Assembly (NCBI RefSeq): GCF_001244735.1
Contig: NZ_LN868937.1
Location: 1,681,797 to 1,745,796, forward strand
From: Bacillus andreraoultii
GTDB lineage: Bacteria > Bacillota > Bacilli > Bacillales > Caldibacillaceae
Reading direction: 5' to 3'
Length of the DNA stretch: 64,000 nt
The notes under the pieces were generated by a model. The model saw nothing but the letters and a program-made list of their open reading frames with translations. It did no database searches and was not told the origin of the DNA. The position numbers and the translations under genes were made by a program. This document shows, piece by piece, positions 17,237 to 25,890 of this stretch. The first letter of the stretch is position 1; each line of letters starts with the position of its first letter.

Positions 17237-17731
17237 TTGATTCATATTGTAAAAAAAGGGGAGACCTTAAATCAAATTGCAAGGGATTATCGAATATCTT
17301 TACGAAGCATTGTTCAAGCAAACCCAGGAATGAACATTCATTTCATTTATCCGGGACAAAAAATTACGATACCTGGTTATCCGAATCCTGATACGATTCC
17401 ATTTCGAATCGAAGTTTCCATTAATCAACGGTGGTTACGTCTATTTAAAAATGGAAAAATACAAATACAATATCCAATTGCTGTAGGGAGGCAACTATTT
17501 ACTACACCTGTAGGTAACTATATTGTTATTAATAAGGCACCGAGTCCGGGTGGGCCATTTGGAACAATGTGGATGAGTCTATCAAAGGAAAGTTATGGCA
17601 TTCATGGTACGAATAATCCAAGTTCAATCGGAAAGGCGGTTTCCAAAGGCTGTATTCGAATGTTTAATAAAGATGTAGAAGAGTTGGCAAAAACGATTCC
17701 TATTGGTACAGCTGTATTTATTCATCCGTAA
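17237..17731 (+). CDS. ykuD: L,D-transpeptidase YkuD (LysM + catalytic domain)
   Basis: At 164 residues this is the same length as B. subtilis YkuD and close in text throughout. Residues 1-46 are a LysM peptidoglycan-binding module ([16 protein letters not shown]). Residues 55-163 are the L,D-transpeptidase domain with H123 (GIHGTNN) and the catalytic cysteine C139 in SKGCIRM. The enzyme makes meso-DAP to meso-DAP cross-links, or attaches to stem peptides; in B. subtilis it is linked to sporulation. The start is TTG 17237, nine bases after GGAGGG; no ATG is possible. The upstream promoter and palindrome are described separately. Confidence 0.92.
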   Translation: MIHIVKKGETLNQIARDYRISLRSIVQANPGMNIHFIYPGQKITIPGYPNPDTIPFRIEVSINQRWLRLFKNGKIQIQYPIAVGRQLFTTPVGNYIVINKAPSPGGPFGTMWMSLSKESYGIHGTNNPSSIGKAVSKGCIRMFNKDVEELAKTIPIGTAVFIHP

Positions 17732-17964
17732 TAATGGGAATGGATTGACAAATAACGATAGAGAAAACTCAGGGACGCCTTTAGGCAACTAATAGCCTAG
17801 AGTTCGCTTGATCGGATTGAGAGCTTTTCGGATTTGAAGGAATGCTCCGAAGTCTTCCTATAGCAAAAAAAGTATGGTTCAAATGTTTGAAAATCTATAT
17901 TTCATGAATCCTTTTTATTCCTTTTACGTATGAAGATTAAAGAAGAAAGTGAGGAGAGAAAAAA

Positions 17965-18258
17965 ATGGTTTCAACAATTTTAAAATGGGTTTCAGGTGGA
18001 CTGGAGGCATTTTGGGGGATTCCAGTTTTAGGTGGTACGATTATTCTTAGTATGGCATGGACACCGTTATGGTTTATGTTAATATTGCATATTATAACAT
18101 TAATTTTTTCAGTACTAGAAAAGAGATCATTCCACGGGAGTGTGCTAGGAATAATAACATCTTGTATTGGTTGGATCCCTATTTTAGGAATGATTATGCA
18201 TATGGTTACTGCACTTATTCTATTCATCGATGCTTTTCGTGCGCAATATAAATACTAA
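17965..18258 (+). CDS. Small membrane protein, 97 aa
   Basis: Three hydrophobic segments (about residues 20-33, 36-50 and 58-88) with short polar ends. Two GIP/WIPILG-like glycine-proline turns make it look like a tandem hairpin membrane protein. I do not recognise a named family. A GAGGAG ribosome site precedes the ATG by 11 bases. It is convergent with the carbonic-anhydrase-like gene. Confidence 0.65.
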   Translation: MVSTILKWVSGGLEAFWGIPVLGGTIILSMAWTPLWFMLILHIITLIFSVLEKRSFHGSVLGIITSCIGWIPILGMIMHMVTALILFIDAFRAQYKY

Positions 18259-18322
18259 TTTTAATTGACCCGTTTGTAGACTGTCCTCTTCATGAAGTCA
18301 ACTACTCACGGGTACGATTATT

Positions 18323-18847
18323 TTACTCGTTATGTTGTTCAAAGATGTCTTTGTATTCTTTTCCTTTTTCCACATAAACGTCAATAGAGCCATGAATAAG
18401 TTGGAAATCTTGCTCTGCTAATTCACGGACAACTTTCCCCGGAGAACCAACGACAAGCGATCGTGGAGGAATCTTTTTCCCACTTGTAATTAATGTATTT
18501 GCCCCAATAATACATTCCTCGCCAATTTCCGCTCCATCTAAAATAGTGGACCCCATACCTACAATCGTGTTTTTGTTAATTTTACATCCGTGTAGGATAA
18601 CGTTATGACCGACTGTGACTCCATCTCCAATGACTGTTGGATGTCCTTCATACAGATGAATGGTTGCATTATCTTGAATACTACAATTCTCACCGATAAT
18701 GATTGGTCCTTCATCCCCTCGTAAAACAGCGTTAAACCAAATGGAACTACCTTTTCCAACAGTAACATTACCGATTAAATAAGCGCCCGGTGCTATGAAA
18801 ACAGACTCATGAATGTTTGGTGTTTTGCCCCCATAAGATACGAGCAT
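18323..18847 (-). CDS. ytoA: Gamma-carbonic anhydrase-like hexapeptide-repeat protein
   Basis: A 174-residue left-handed beta-helix protein made of hexapeptide repeats. The three histidines that bind zinc or iron in gamma-carbonic anhydrases are present (H64 in ATIH, H81 in VGHN, H86 in ILHGC), as is the R43-G-D entry motif. It is closest to the YtoA/YrdA group, many of which have weak or undetected anhydrase activity, so the catalytic role is uncertain. Start ATG 18847 with GGGGGAG upstream. It is divergent from the speA promoter. Confidence 0.88.
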   Translation of the reverse strand: MLVSYGGKTPNIHESVFIAPGAYLIGNVTVGKGSSIWFNAVLRGDEGPIIIGENCSIQDNATIHLYEGHPTVIGDGVTVGHNVILHGCKINKNTIVGMGSTILDGAEIGEECIIGANTLITSGKKIPPRSLVVGSPGKVVRELAEQDFQLIHGSIDVYVEKGKEYKDIFEQHNE

Positions 18848-19002
18848 AATATCTCCCCCTAATTTTATCTCAAAAAATAGATGTACTTTAGATTGATGGA
18901 AGCCTCTGACTAAAGTATAAAACTCTTTTGTTGCAAATTCAAAATATTTACTTAATGGACAAAGCCCAACATTATTGAATTGTCACAGTCGAAAAAAACA
19001 AA

Positions 19003-19031
19003 TTGACACACCATTTGTAATCTTTTAATAT
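19003..19031 (+). promoter_or_regulatory. Sigma-A promoter of the speA-speE-speB operon
   Basis: TTGACA (19003-19008), a 17-base spacer, then TAATAT (19026-19031). The -35 is a perfect consensus. The transcript would begin about 19038 and carry a 180-base leader before the speA start. I see no known riboswitch in the leader. Confidence 0.75.
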
Positions 19032-19216
19032 TAATTTCAGCTAAATGAGAACACAGTAAACTTGAGAATTTAACTTTATATTAAATATCAGTAATAGACG
19101 GTTTGGACTTCAAGCGATACAAACATTGAATTAGGGAATACTGTTAACTAATACAAAAAGTCAAGACCCTTAGTAACTTCCAACAATAAGAAAATACTTT
19201 ACTAGTGGTGGTGTCA

Positions 19217-20743
19217 ATGATTAATAAAAATGTAAAAACGAAATCATTCTTTCAAGCACAACCGAACCCCCAACCACTGTTAGACCAGAATAAGATGCCG
19301 TTATTTGAAGCATTAGTCCAATATGCAAAAGAAGATGTCATACCATTTGATGTACCTGGTCATAAAATGGGCAAAGGGATGAATCTACTAAAGAAGGTTT
19401 TTGGAGAAATGACGATGCGGATGGATGTAAATTCTATGAAAGAACTAGACTTATTGAGCCATCCTCAATCTGTTATTAAAGAGGCCCAAGAATTAGCAGC
19501 TGATGCGTTCGGAGCAGATCATGCTTACTTTTTAGTGAATGGTACAACAGTTGGGATTATTGCAATGATTTTAGCTGTTGTAAAACCGGGTGAATCGTTA
19601 CTTGTACCAAGAAATTGTCATAAATCTGTGATGAATGGCATTATTTTAAGCGGTGCAAGACCAATTTTTATTCAACCGGAAGTCGATTTTCATTTTGGAA
19701 TTTCACATGGTGTCTCATACGAAAATGTTCAGAAAGCATTCATTATGAATCCGGATATTAAGGCGATACTTGTTACTTATCCAACATATTTTGGTGCAAT
19801 GGATGAACTGGAAGATATTTGTAAGTTAGCCCATAATTATGATGCCACCATTATAGTTGATAGTGCTCATGGTGCTCATCTTCCCTTTATGCCAGATAAT
19901 ATGATTGACCCGCTTCGTGCAGGGGCAGATGCAGTTACAGTAAGTATGCATAAAACAGGTGGTTCCCTTACCCAAAGTTCGTTACTCCTTTTACAAGGAA
20001 ATCGAATTAATCATGAAAAAATGCAAAAAGTAGTGAATATGCTGCAGACGACGAGTTCGAATTATTTGTTAATGAGTTCATTAGATGTTGCACGGAGGGA
20101 GTTAGCCCTTTTTGCAAGGGAACGATTAACAGCACTAAAACCGATCGTTGATCAAGCAATTTATGAGATTGAAAGCGAATCAAAACTAGAAGTATTAAAG
20201 TCAGATTATGTTTTTAATCATTTTCACCAAAAATATGATTGGACGAAATTAGTTATTCGGGTCAATGGTATTGGTCTTACGGGGTTTGAAGTTTATACGT
20301 TGCTAAAAGAAAAATATAATATCCAAATGGAATTAGCTGAAGGATATGTTGTTATGGCTGTAATAAGTAGTTCGGACAGTCAAGAAACGATTGAAAGACT
20401 TGTATTTGCTTTAAAGGAGATTGAAAAGCAATATGGAATACAATCATCAATTATTTCTACAAATGTAATATCCCATCAAATAAATGAATTAATGATGATT
20501 CCAAGAGATGCTTTTTATGCGGAGCAAGAATCGATTCGAATTGAAGAAGCGCTTGGTCGTATAAGTGCAGATACACTAATGATTTATCCGCCAGGTATTC
20601 CATTAGTTATCCCTGGTGAACGGATATCCAATGATGTGATAAACCAATATTATTACTATTTAGAAACGATTGGACATGTCTTAACAGAAGGAATGGAAGC
20701 AAATTATATAAAGGTTGTAAAGGAAGATGGTGGAAAGAAATGA
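19217..20743 (+). CDS. speA: Arginine decarboxylase (Orn/Lys/Arg decarboxylase, fold I)
   Basis: A 508-residue PLP enzyme of the SpeA/YaaO/Cad family. The PLP lysine is K246 in SMHKTGG. The ring and phosphate contacts are D215-S-A-H218 (VDSAHGAH) and the NGTT segment (109-112). FDVPGHKMGKGM near residue 44 is the family N-terminal signature. The neighbouring spermidine synthase and agmatinase indicate arginine to agmatine as the reaction. Lysine decarboxylase is the alternative on sequence alone. ATG 19217 is preferred, with GGTGGTG upstream. It overlaps speE by four bases. Confidence 0.9.
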   Translation: MINKNVKTKSFFQAQPNPQPLLDQNKMPLFEALVQYAKEDVIPFDVPGHKMGKGMNLLKKVFGEMTMRMDVNSMKELDLLSHPQSVIKEAQELAADAFGADHAYFLVNGTTVGIIAMILAVVKPGESLLVPRNCHKSVMNGIILSGARPIFIQPEVDFHFGISHGVSYENVQKAFIMNPDIKAILVTYPTYFGAMDELEDICKLAHNYDATIIVDSAHGAHLPFMPDNMIDPLRAGADAVTVSMHKTGGSLTQSSLLLLQGNRINHEKMQKVVNMLQTTSSNYLLMSSLDVARRELALFARERLTALKPIVDQAIYEIESESKLEVLKSDYVFNHFHQKYDWTKLVIRVNGIGLTGFEVYTLLKEKYNIQMELAEGYVVMAVISSSDSQETIERLVFALKEIEKQYGIQSSIISTNVISHQINELMMIPRDAFYAEQESIRIEEALGRISADTLMIYPPGIPLVIPGERISNDVINQYYYYLETIGHVLTEGMEANYIKVVKEDGGKK

Positions 20744-21594
20744 ATTGGTACACAGAAGAATGGAGTAAAGAATGTCGTTTTTCGATCGCTTATGATGAAA
20801 AATTACATGGTGAGAAATCGAAATATCAAGAAATCGAATTTTATAAGGGGAAAGAGTTCGGTACGTTTTTCACTTTAGATGGATTGATGATGGTTAACGA
20901 AAAAGATGAGTTTATTTACCATGAAATGATTGTTCATCCTGCTTTTGCTACAAATCCGGGTATTAAACGAGTACTTATCATCGGTGGTGGGGATGGTGGT
21001 ACGGCGAGGGAAGTTTTACGTTATAAAACAGTCGAGGAAGTAGTGATGGTCGAAATTGATGAACGAGTTTTTCGCCTTTGTCAAAAGTACCTACCAGTCA
21101 CTGCTAGTGGGGTGGAAGAAGATCCACGCATGACATTAAAATTTGAAGATGGTTTAGCATATGTGAAGAACACGAAAGAAGCTTCTTTTGACTTAATTCT
21201 TGTCGATTCTACAGATCCAATTTCGGTAGGGGAAGGACTGTTTACAACAGATTTTTATAACGAATGTTATCGTGTGCTGACGGATGAAGGGATTTTAATT
21301 AACCAGCATGAATCCCCATATTTTTCAGCATATCGGGAAAACATGAAAAAAGCGCATAAAAAAATTAAAGCTATTTTTCCAATTACAAATGTGTATCAAT
21401 ATCATATACCGACTTATCCTTCTGGTCATTGGCTCTTTGGATTTGCTTCTAAAAAGTATGATCCATTACAACATTTAAATCCAATTAGGTGGAACGAGTT
21501 TGACATACGGACAAAATATTACAACACTGATCTTCATCGCGGTGCATTTTGTTTGCCAAATTATGTGAAAGAAGGTCTTTCTGATGAGGAATAA
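20740..21594 (+). CDS. speE: Spermidine synthase
   Basis: A 284-residue aminopropyltransferase that transfers the aminopropyl group of decarboxylated SAM to putrescine. The nucleotide motif is LIIGGGDGGTAREVLRY (79-95). VEIDERV binds the ribose, and the catalytic LVDSTDPI loop is present. The C-terminal YPSGHWLFGFASK segment is conserved. Start and speA stop overlap as ATGA, so translation is coupled. No speD is visible in the window, so decarboxylated SAM must be made by a gene elsewhere. Confidence 0.94.
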   Translation: MNWYTEEWSKECRFSIAYDEKLHGEKSKYQEIEFYKGKEFGTFFTLDGLMMVNEKDEFIYHEMIVHPAFATNPGIKRVLIIGGGDGGTAREVLRYKTVEEVVMVEIDERVFRLCQKYLPVTASGVEEDPRMTLKFEDGLAYVKNTKEASFDLILVDSTDPISVGEGLFTTDFYNECYRVLTDEGILINQHESPYFSAYRENMKKAHKKIKAIFPITNVYQYHIPTYPSGHWLFGFASKKYDPLQHLNPIRWNEFDIRTKYYNTDLHRGAFCLPNYVKEGLSDEE

Positions 21595-21598
21595 ACCG

Positions 21599-22447
21599 AT
21601 GAATATTCGTACGTTTATTGCGTGTGACAAACCTTATGAAGATGCCGATATTGTTATTTTCGGTGTGCCTTTTGATGGTACTACAAGTTTTCGTCCAGGA
21701 ACACGTTTTGCCATGCAAGCCATTCGGAATGATTCTTATGGATTAGAAACATACTCGCCTTATTTAGATAAAGATTTAGAAGAGACTGCCGTCTATGATG
21801 GAGGAGATTTAGATTTACCATTTGGGAATACTGAAAAAATCATGGATCTTATTTATGAGTATAGTCAAGAAGTTTTAGCCGATGGAAAGAAATTTTTAAT
21901 GGTTGGAGGCGAACATCTCGCAAGTCTTTCAACGATTCAAGCAGCATATGAAAAATATCCAAATTTACATCTTATTCATATCGATGCTCATACGGATTTA
22001 CGAGAAAATTATATTGGAGAAAAATTATCTCATGCTTCAGTTATTCGTAATTGTCATGAATTTCTAGGGGATGGTCGTATCTTTCAATTTGGAATTCGCT
22101 CAGGGTTAAAAGAGGAATTTCAATGGGCGAGGGAACATACGTACTTAGAGAAGTTTACTCTCAACACTTTCGGTGAGAAAATGAAAGAGTTAGCAAACGT
22201 ACCAGTATATATTACGATTGATTTAGACGTTTTAGATCCTGGTGTTTTCCCTGGTACAGGCACCCCAGAACCAGGTGGTATTACATACCGTGAATTATTG
22301 GAAGCGCTTGGACATATGCAACAATTAAATAACATTGTCGCATCAGATGTCGTTGAGTTATCCCCACCGTATGATCCAACTGGAGCTTCCACTGCCGTTG
22401 CTTGCAAAACTGTACGTGAAATGTTGTTAATTTTAAATGAAGATTAA
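21599..22447 (+). CDS. speB: Agmatinase
   Basis: A 282-residue ureohydrolase that splits agmatine into putrescine and urea. The dinuclear manganese ligands are visible: GGEHLAS (first His), HIDAHTDLR (D, H, D) and TIDLDVLDP (two D). SFRPGTRFAMQAIR is the agmatinase-type substrate segment. ATG 21599 is chosen because GAGGA lies eight bases upstream; the in-frame ATG at 21584 lies inside the speE end without a ribosome site. With speA and speE it completes a route from arginine to spermidine. Confidence 0.93.
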   Translation: MNIRTFIACDKPYEDADIVIFGVPFDGTTSFRPGTRFAMQAIRNDSYGLETYSPYLDKDLEETAVYDGGDLDLPFGNTEKIMDLIYEYSQEVLADGKKFLMVGGEHLASLSTIQAAYEKYPNLHLIHIDAHTDLRENYIGEKLSHASVIRNCHEFLGDGRIFQFGIRSGLKEEFQWAREHTYLEKFTLNTFGEKMKELANVPVYITIDLDVLDPGVFPGTGTPEPGGITYRELLEALGHMQQLNNIVASDVVELSPPYDPTGASTAVACKTVREMLLILNED

Positions 22448-22481
22448 TATGATTGTTACGAAATAGGTGTGATGAGGGAAC

Positions 22482-22514
22482 AAAACAAGCACATGATCTA
22501 AAGTGCTTGTTTTG
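22482..22514 (+). terminator. Terminator of the spe operon
   Basis: AAAACAAGCAC and GTGCTTGTTTT form a perfect 11-base stem, ending in a short T tract. Confidence 0.8.
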
Positions 22515-22591
22515 TGCTTTTCTAAACAAGTTTATTTACACCATCTGGATAACTAGGTTATTATTTGTCCACTGACAATAATAATATGTAC

Positions 22592-23458
22592 TTACCAAAT
22601 TTGATGAAAACGTCCAATGACGTTTTGGGTTGAAATAATGCTGACGAAAGATTTAGGATCAACAGATTTAACAATTCTTTTTAGCTGATGCATTTCACCT
22701 CTCATAATCACACAATACAATACGGTTTTAGTATTATGTGTATATCCTCCATTCGCATGCCACATAGTTGTTCCACGGTGAAGATCATGAGTAATAGCAG
22801 CACTTACTTCTTCTCCTCTATCAGTAATAATTAAAAGAGAAATCCGATCAACATGATTTAAGATTAAATTATAAGTACGCATTGAAGCATAGTAAGAAAT
22901 GATTGTAAATAGGGCGATTTCACTTCCAAAAATAAATCCAGAACAAAGCACAATAATTGCGTTTATAATTAAGTTCATTCTCCCAACAGTAATATTTTTA
23001 TACTTAGCTACGACACGAGATAAAATATCAAGACCGCCTTCTGATCCACCGCGACGTAAAACAAGTCCACATCCAATGGCATTTAATACGCCACCAAAAA
23101 TAGCGGAGAGTAAAATATTGTCTGTTAACATATGTTTTACCGGAATGATTAGTAAAAAAAACGATACTAGACTTGTTGCAAGTATTGTATAAAAGCTAAA
23201 CTTTTTGCCTAAATAGATGTATCCAAGAATCATTAACGGCACATTTAATAAAAAATAGAAAACACCAACTTTAAGATGGGTAAAGTGATGAAGAAATTGG
23301 GAAATACCGGTTAATCCACCTGACAAAAGACCGGCTGGAATGGTTAGTGAATTCAGTGCAAAGGCTGACAAAAAGCTTCCAAAGACAATAATAACGAGGT
23401 CTACAAGTATAGATATAGACGAAGTAATCGGTTCATTTTTTTTCATTGTAAATTCCAT
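22592..23458 (-). CDS. YitT-family membrane protein (1)
   Basis: A 288-residue protein with five to six N-terminal helices (YitT_membrane domain, about residues 15-205) and a C-terminal soluble DUF2179 domain (about 220-280). GLVLRRGGSEGGLDI is the family signature in the membrane part. The function of the family is unknown; a transporter role has been proposed. GAGGG precedes ATG 23458. A second, shorter paralogue lies at 50509. Confidence 0.85.
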   Translation of the reverse strand: MEFTMKKNEPITSSISILVDLVIIVFGSFLSAFALNSLTIPAGLLSGGLTGISQFLHHFTHLKVGVFYFLLNVPLMILGYIYLGKKFSFYTILATSLVSFFLLIIPVKHMLTDNILLSAIFGGVLNAIGCGLVLRRGGSEGGLDILSRVVAKYKNITVGRMNLIINAIIVLCSGFIFGSEIALFTIISYYASMRTYNLILNHVDRISLLIITDRGEEVSAAITHDLHRGTTMWHANGGYTHNTKTVLYCVIMRGEMHQLKRIVKSVDPKSFVSIISTQNVIGRFHQIW

Positions 23459-23541
23459 AAATCTTTTCCCTCATTTTTGAAAAATGTAGTTGTTTTAAAT
23501 CCCCATCTATAGTAGCACTATTCATGTAAATAAGGAAGATT

Positions 23542-23625
23542 TTTTTAGCGAATAGGAAAGGAGAAATTTTCAAATTTCTCCTTTCCTATTCGCTAAAAAC
23601 GCATAAGTAGGCTTTGGAAGTAATC
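23542..23625 (+). repeat. Family A repeat, copy 5, with perfect 28-bp palindrome
   Basis: Two 28-base arms (23542-23569 and 23572-23599) are exact inverted copies around a 2-base loop, followed by the family tail CGCATAAGTAGGCTTTGG. A second hairpin, GGCTTT/AAAGCC, follows at about 23613-23637. It sits in the 468-base gap between two divergent genes, so a plain terminator role is unlikely. Confidence 0.8.
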
Positions 23626-23926
23626 ACATGAAAGCCGAATAACTTTCTTTTTTTCGGAAAACTACGGCTATTAGTTACGAAAAAGGATCAAGCTATGAGT
23701 TTTCTTTATTTTCATATAAGAACTTGAGTTATGAATTCTTTTTTGCTATTTGAGTTTATAAAAAACATTTTATTTCACGAACTTAAAATCAATTGCACTT
23801 GACCAATATTCAGAAAATGTTTAAAATAAAAATAAATCTTTCGTCTGTCCCCGTTTATTTAAACCCCATAACTACAATAATTTTAACTCCCAATAGAATG
23901 GAAATATATTTGAAAGGATTGAAGGA

Positions 23927-24643
23927 ATGAGTAATAATCATGTAAACGTTATCCAATTTGCTCAAACAATTTCTCGGACAAGAAAATTTCGTCACGATTA
24001 CCCGATTACAAAAGAATTACAGAAATTATTAGTTTTAGATGTATATAGTGACTTTGTAAAATATATGTTCGGTCAATTTTATTTTGAAGCAAAACCTTTT
24101 ATTGACGAATTTACTGTTTTCCATCCGACAACAGAGGAGAAAAAACCGTTATTAGTGAATAACTTATTTTGGTGGTATGCTCTAAATCAAGAAATAGATG
24201 GTCACCAGGCAATAGAAGAATATATACAAAAACAGAAATATCATTATCGGAAAAAGTCGATTATCCCAGCTTGGCTAAGGGAATGGGGGAAGGCGGAACC
24301 GAAATTTTATCAAGTTGTTTATAAATACAATGATAACGCACTTGTATTAATGGATATTTTTGATAAAAAGCCGTTAGATGTAAATATTTACGATCATGAA
24401 GCGGTGGCTGCTCAAGAAGGGGAAATTGTGGCTGGTACATTAATTCCAATTGGCAATTCATTGTACTTCCCAATTATTGATTTTTACCATTTTGATATAA
24501 AAGCAACGGAGGAAATTGTTACGCATATTCTTTTATATTATGAACAATATGATGATATAACTTCGACGCAACAATTGTTTCTTCATCTATTATCAATAGC
24601 ATTACAAGTGGAAAGCCGGATTACAATAGAGACTGAAAAATAG
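23927..24643 (+). CDS. Hypothetical protein, 238 aa
   Basis: A soluble, aromatic-rich protein with no signal peptide or membrane helix. It has a central WWYALNQEIDGHQAIEEYI segment and a C-terminal helical part. I do not recognise a named domain. The text slightly recalls the plant- and bacterial-type proteins found next to SEC-C motifs, but no SEC-C motif is present. ATG follows GAAAGGATTGAAGGA. A family B repeat follows 11 bases after the stop. Confidence 0.7.
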   Translation: MSNNHVNVIQFAQTISRTRKFRHDYPITKELQKLLVLDVYSDFVKYMFGQFYFEAKPFIDEFTVFHPTTEEKKPLLVNNLFWWYALNQEIDGHQAIEEYIQKQKYHYRKKSIIPAWLREWGKAEPKFYQVVYKYNDNALVLMDIFDKKPLDVNIYDHEAVAAQEGEIVAGTLIPIGNSLYFPIIDFYHFDIKATEEIVTHILLYYEQYDDITSTQQLFLHLLSIALQVESRITIETEK

Positions 24644-24654
24644 ATGATATACTA

Positions 24655-24776
24655 GGGGGCTGTCCAGAAAGTCAGATTTTGATTTCCGGATGCCCCCAAT
24701 TCAAGTTTTATAATCTTGATATATCAATCCTCTTGATTATCGTATTTTTTTAGAATTTCCACTTTCCGGATAGACC
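24655..24776 (+). repeat. MITE-like element, family B copy 3
   Basis: The best-preserved ends of the family: it starts GGGGGCTGTCCAGAAAGTC and ends CCACTTTCCGGATAGACC. The internal hairpin GTCCAGAAAG ... TTTCCGGATGCCCCC follows the 238-residue gene and could end its transcript. Confidence 0.75.
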
Positions 24777-25190
24777 TAATCGGTAATGTAAGCGTTAACA
24801 TAAATGTCACAGATTTCTCATGTTTTGTTTGATAAAATATATATGTAAAGAAAAAGTGACCTGACAGGAGGCTCAACCAGCTATGTCGTTTCCGTCTCAA
24901 TAGGTTTACATTTAAGTGCCACTCTACACCGAATTCTGTCAATATTTATCATGGATAAACGAAGTATCGTTTTAACAGTCACCGGAAGGATTGATGACTT
25001 GCAAGGGCATGGGGTACCTATAGATTAATTTCTGACATATGGGTTAGCTTTTGGATAAATAACTTATTTTTGGTTATTATTATATGATGGTTTGACAAAC
25101 ATTCTACATCCAGTGTACATGGATCTACAAGGTTATTGATTTGGACGAAAAGTAGGTATTTTCGTATGGTTGGGTCTCCTGTCGTGTCGA
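24777..25190. other. Gene-poor stretch ending in a terminator
   Basis: No supported gene. On the plus strand, 24849-25028 is an open stretch of 59 codons with no start codon near a ribosome site, although AGGAGG is present at 24867. It may be a decayed gene or an untranslated RNA. The stretch ends at the strong terminator 25191-25222. Confidence 0.4.
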
Positions 25191-25222
25191 CAAAACAGTG
25201 CAAATGTCATGCACTGTTTTTT
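25191..25222 (+). terminator. Strong terminator without an obvious upstream gene
   Basis: AACAGTGCA and TGCACTGTT form a perfect 9-base stem around 7 bases, followed by seven T. Confidence 0.8.
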
Positions 25223-25322
25223 TATTGGAAAGAAGTGGTGACAAGATAGTTGTAAAACATATTTTTCTTCCGTTTGGAAACGATAGACAAAAGTTTGGTC
25301 AAAAGAAAGGAAGCGGATATTA

Positions 25323-25736
25323 ATGGAAAAACAAAACATTCAAGAATAAATTGAATATAAAAGTGGAAAATTTACGAAACGCGTTATTTTTAATGAGGTA
25401 TATTCGACGGTGTTTATTTTAAACTTTCAACCTGGACAAGTATTACCAAGCCACAAACATCCAGGAGCAAAATTATTTCTACTTGTATTAAAGGGTGAAG
25501 GAAGTTTTAATATTAATGGAAACGAGATATATGTAAAAAAGGATGACCTAATTACAGTAACTGGAGATGAAGAACTTTCTTTTACAAACAATGGGAAAGA
25601 AAATGTAAGCCATTACGTTACACTACATAATACTCCTAGTCCTGAGATTGCTGTGGATATATAACGTGCTTTTGATCTTGTTTCCGGTGATACACCAATT
25701 CAAGAAGCAGTTGCTACATTTCGTCCATCTAACTAA
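25323..25736 (+). pseudogene. Cupin-domain protein gene with two in-frame TAA codons
   Basis: ATG 25323 has AAAGGAAG upstream. The frame reads eight codons to TAA at 25347, continues for 104 codons as a clear cupin (PGQVLPSHKHPGAK; metal-binding H-x-H type, then GEGSFNINGNEIYVKKDDLI), meets TAA at 25662, and continues 23 codons to TAA at 25734. Frame and codon use are intact apart from the two stops. A single small-barrel cupin of about 137 residues would be restored if both stops were sense codons. It is probably a recent nonsense pseudogene. The central part from GTG 25410 could still be made as a fragment. Confidence 0.75.
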
Positions 25737-25890
25737 TGGATTGAATAAAAAGTGACAAATCCATCATCATTTTTTTTGATGGTGGATTTGTTATCCAATA
25801 AGGAAACAAATAATCTTGATGAGAAAAGTGATTCAGCAAATTGTATATAATCAAACATCAATATATCCTTTTACTCCAACTCTGAATGTG

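Noticed and set aside
19031..19216. Known riboswitch in the speA leader
   Set aside because: No conserved block of any riboswitch class known to me was seen; only length and position are suggestive.
24777..25222. T-box, 6S RNA or tmRNA in the gene-free stretch
   Set aside because: No T-box AGGGTGGNACCGCG motif, no 6S-like open bulge arrangement and no tRNA-like ends were found.
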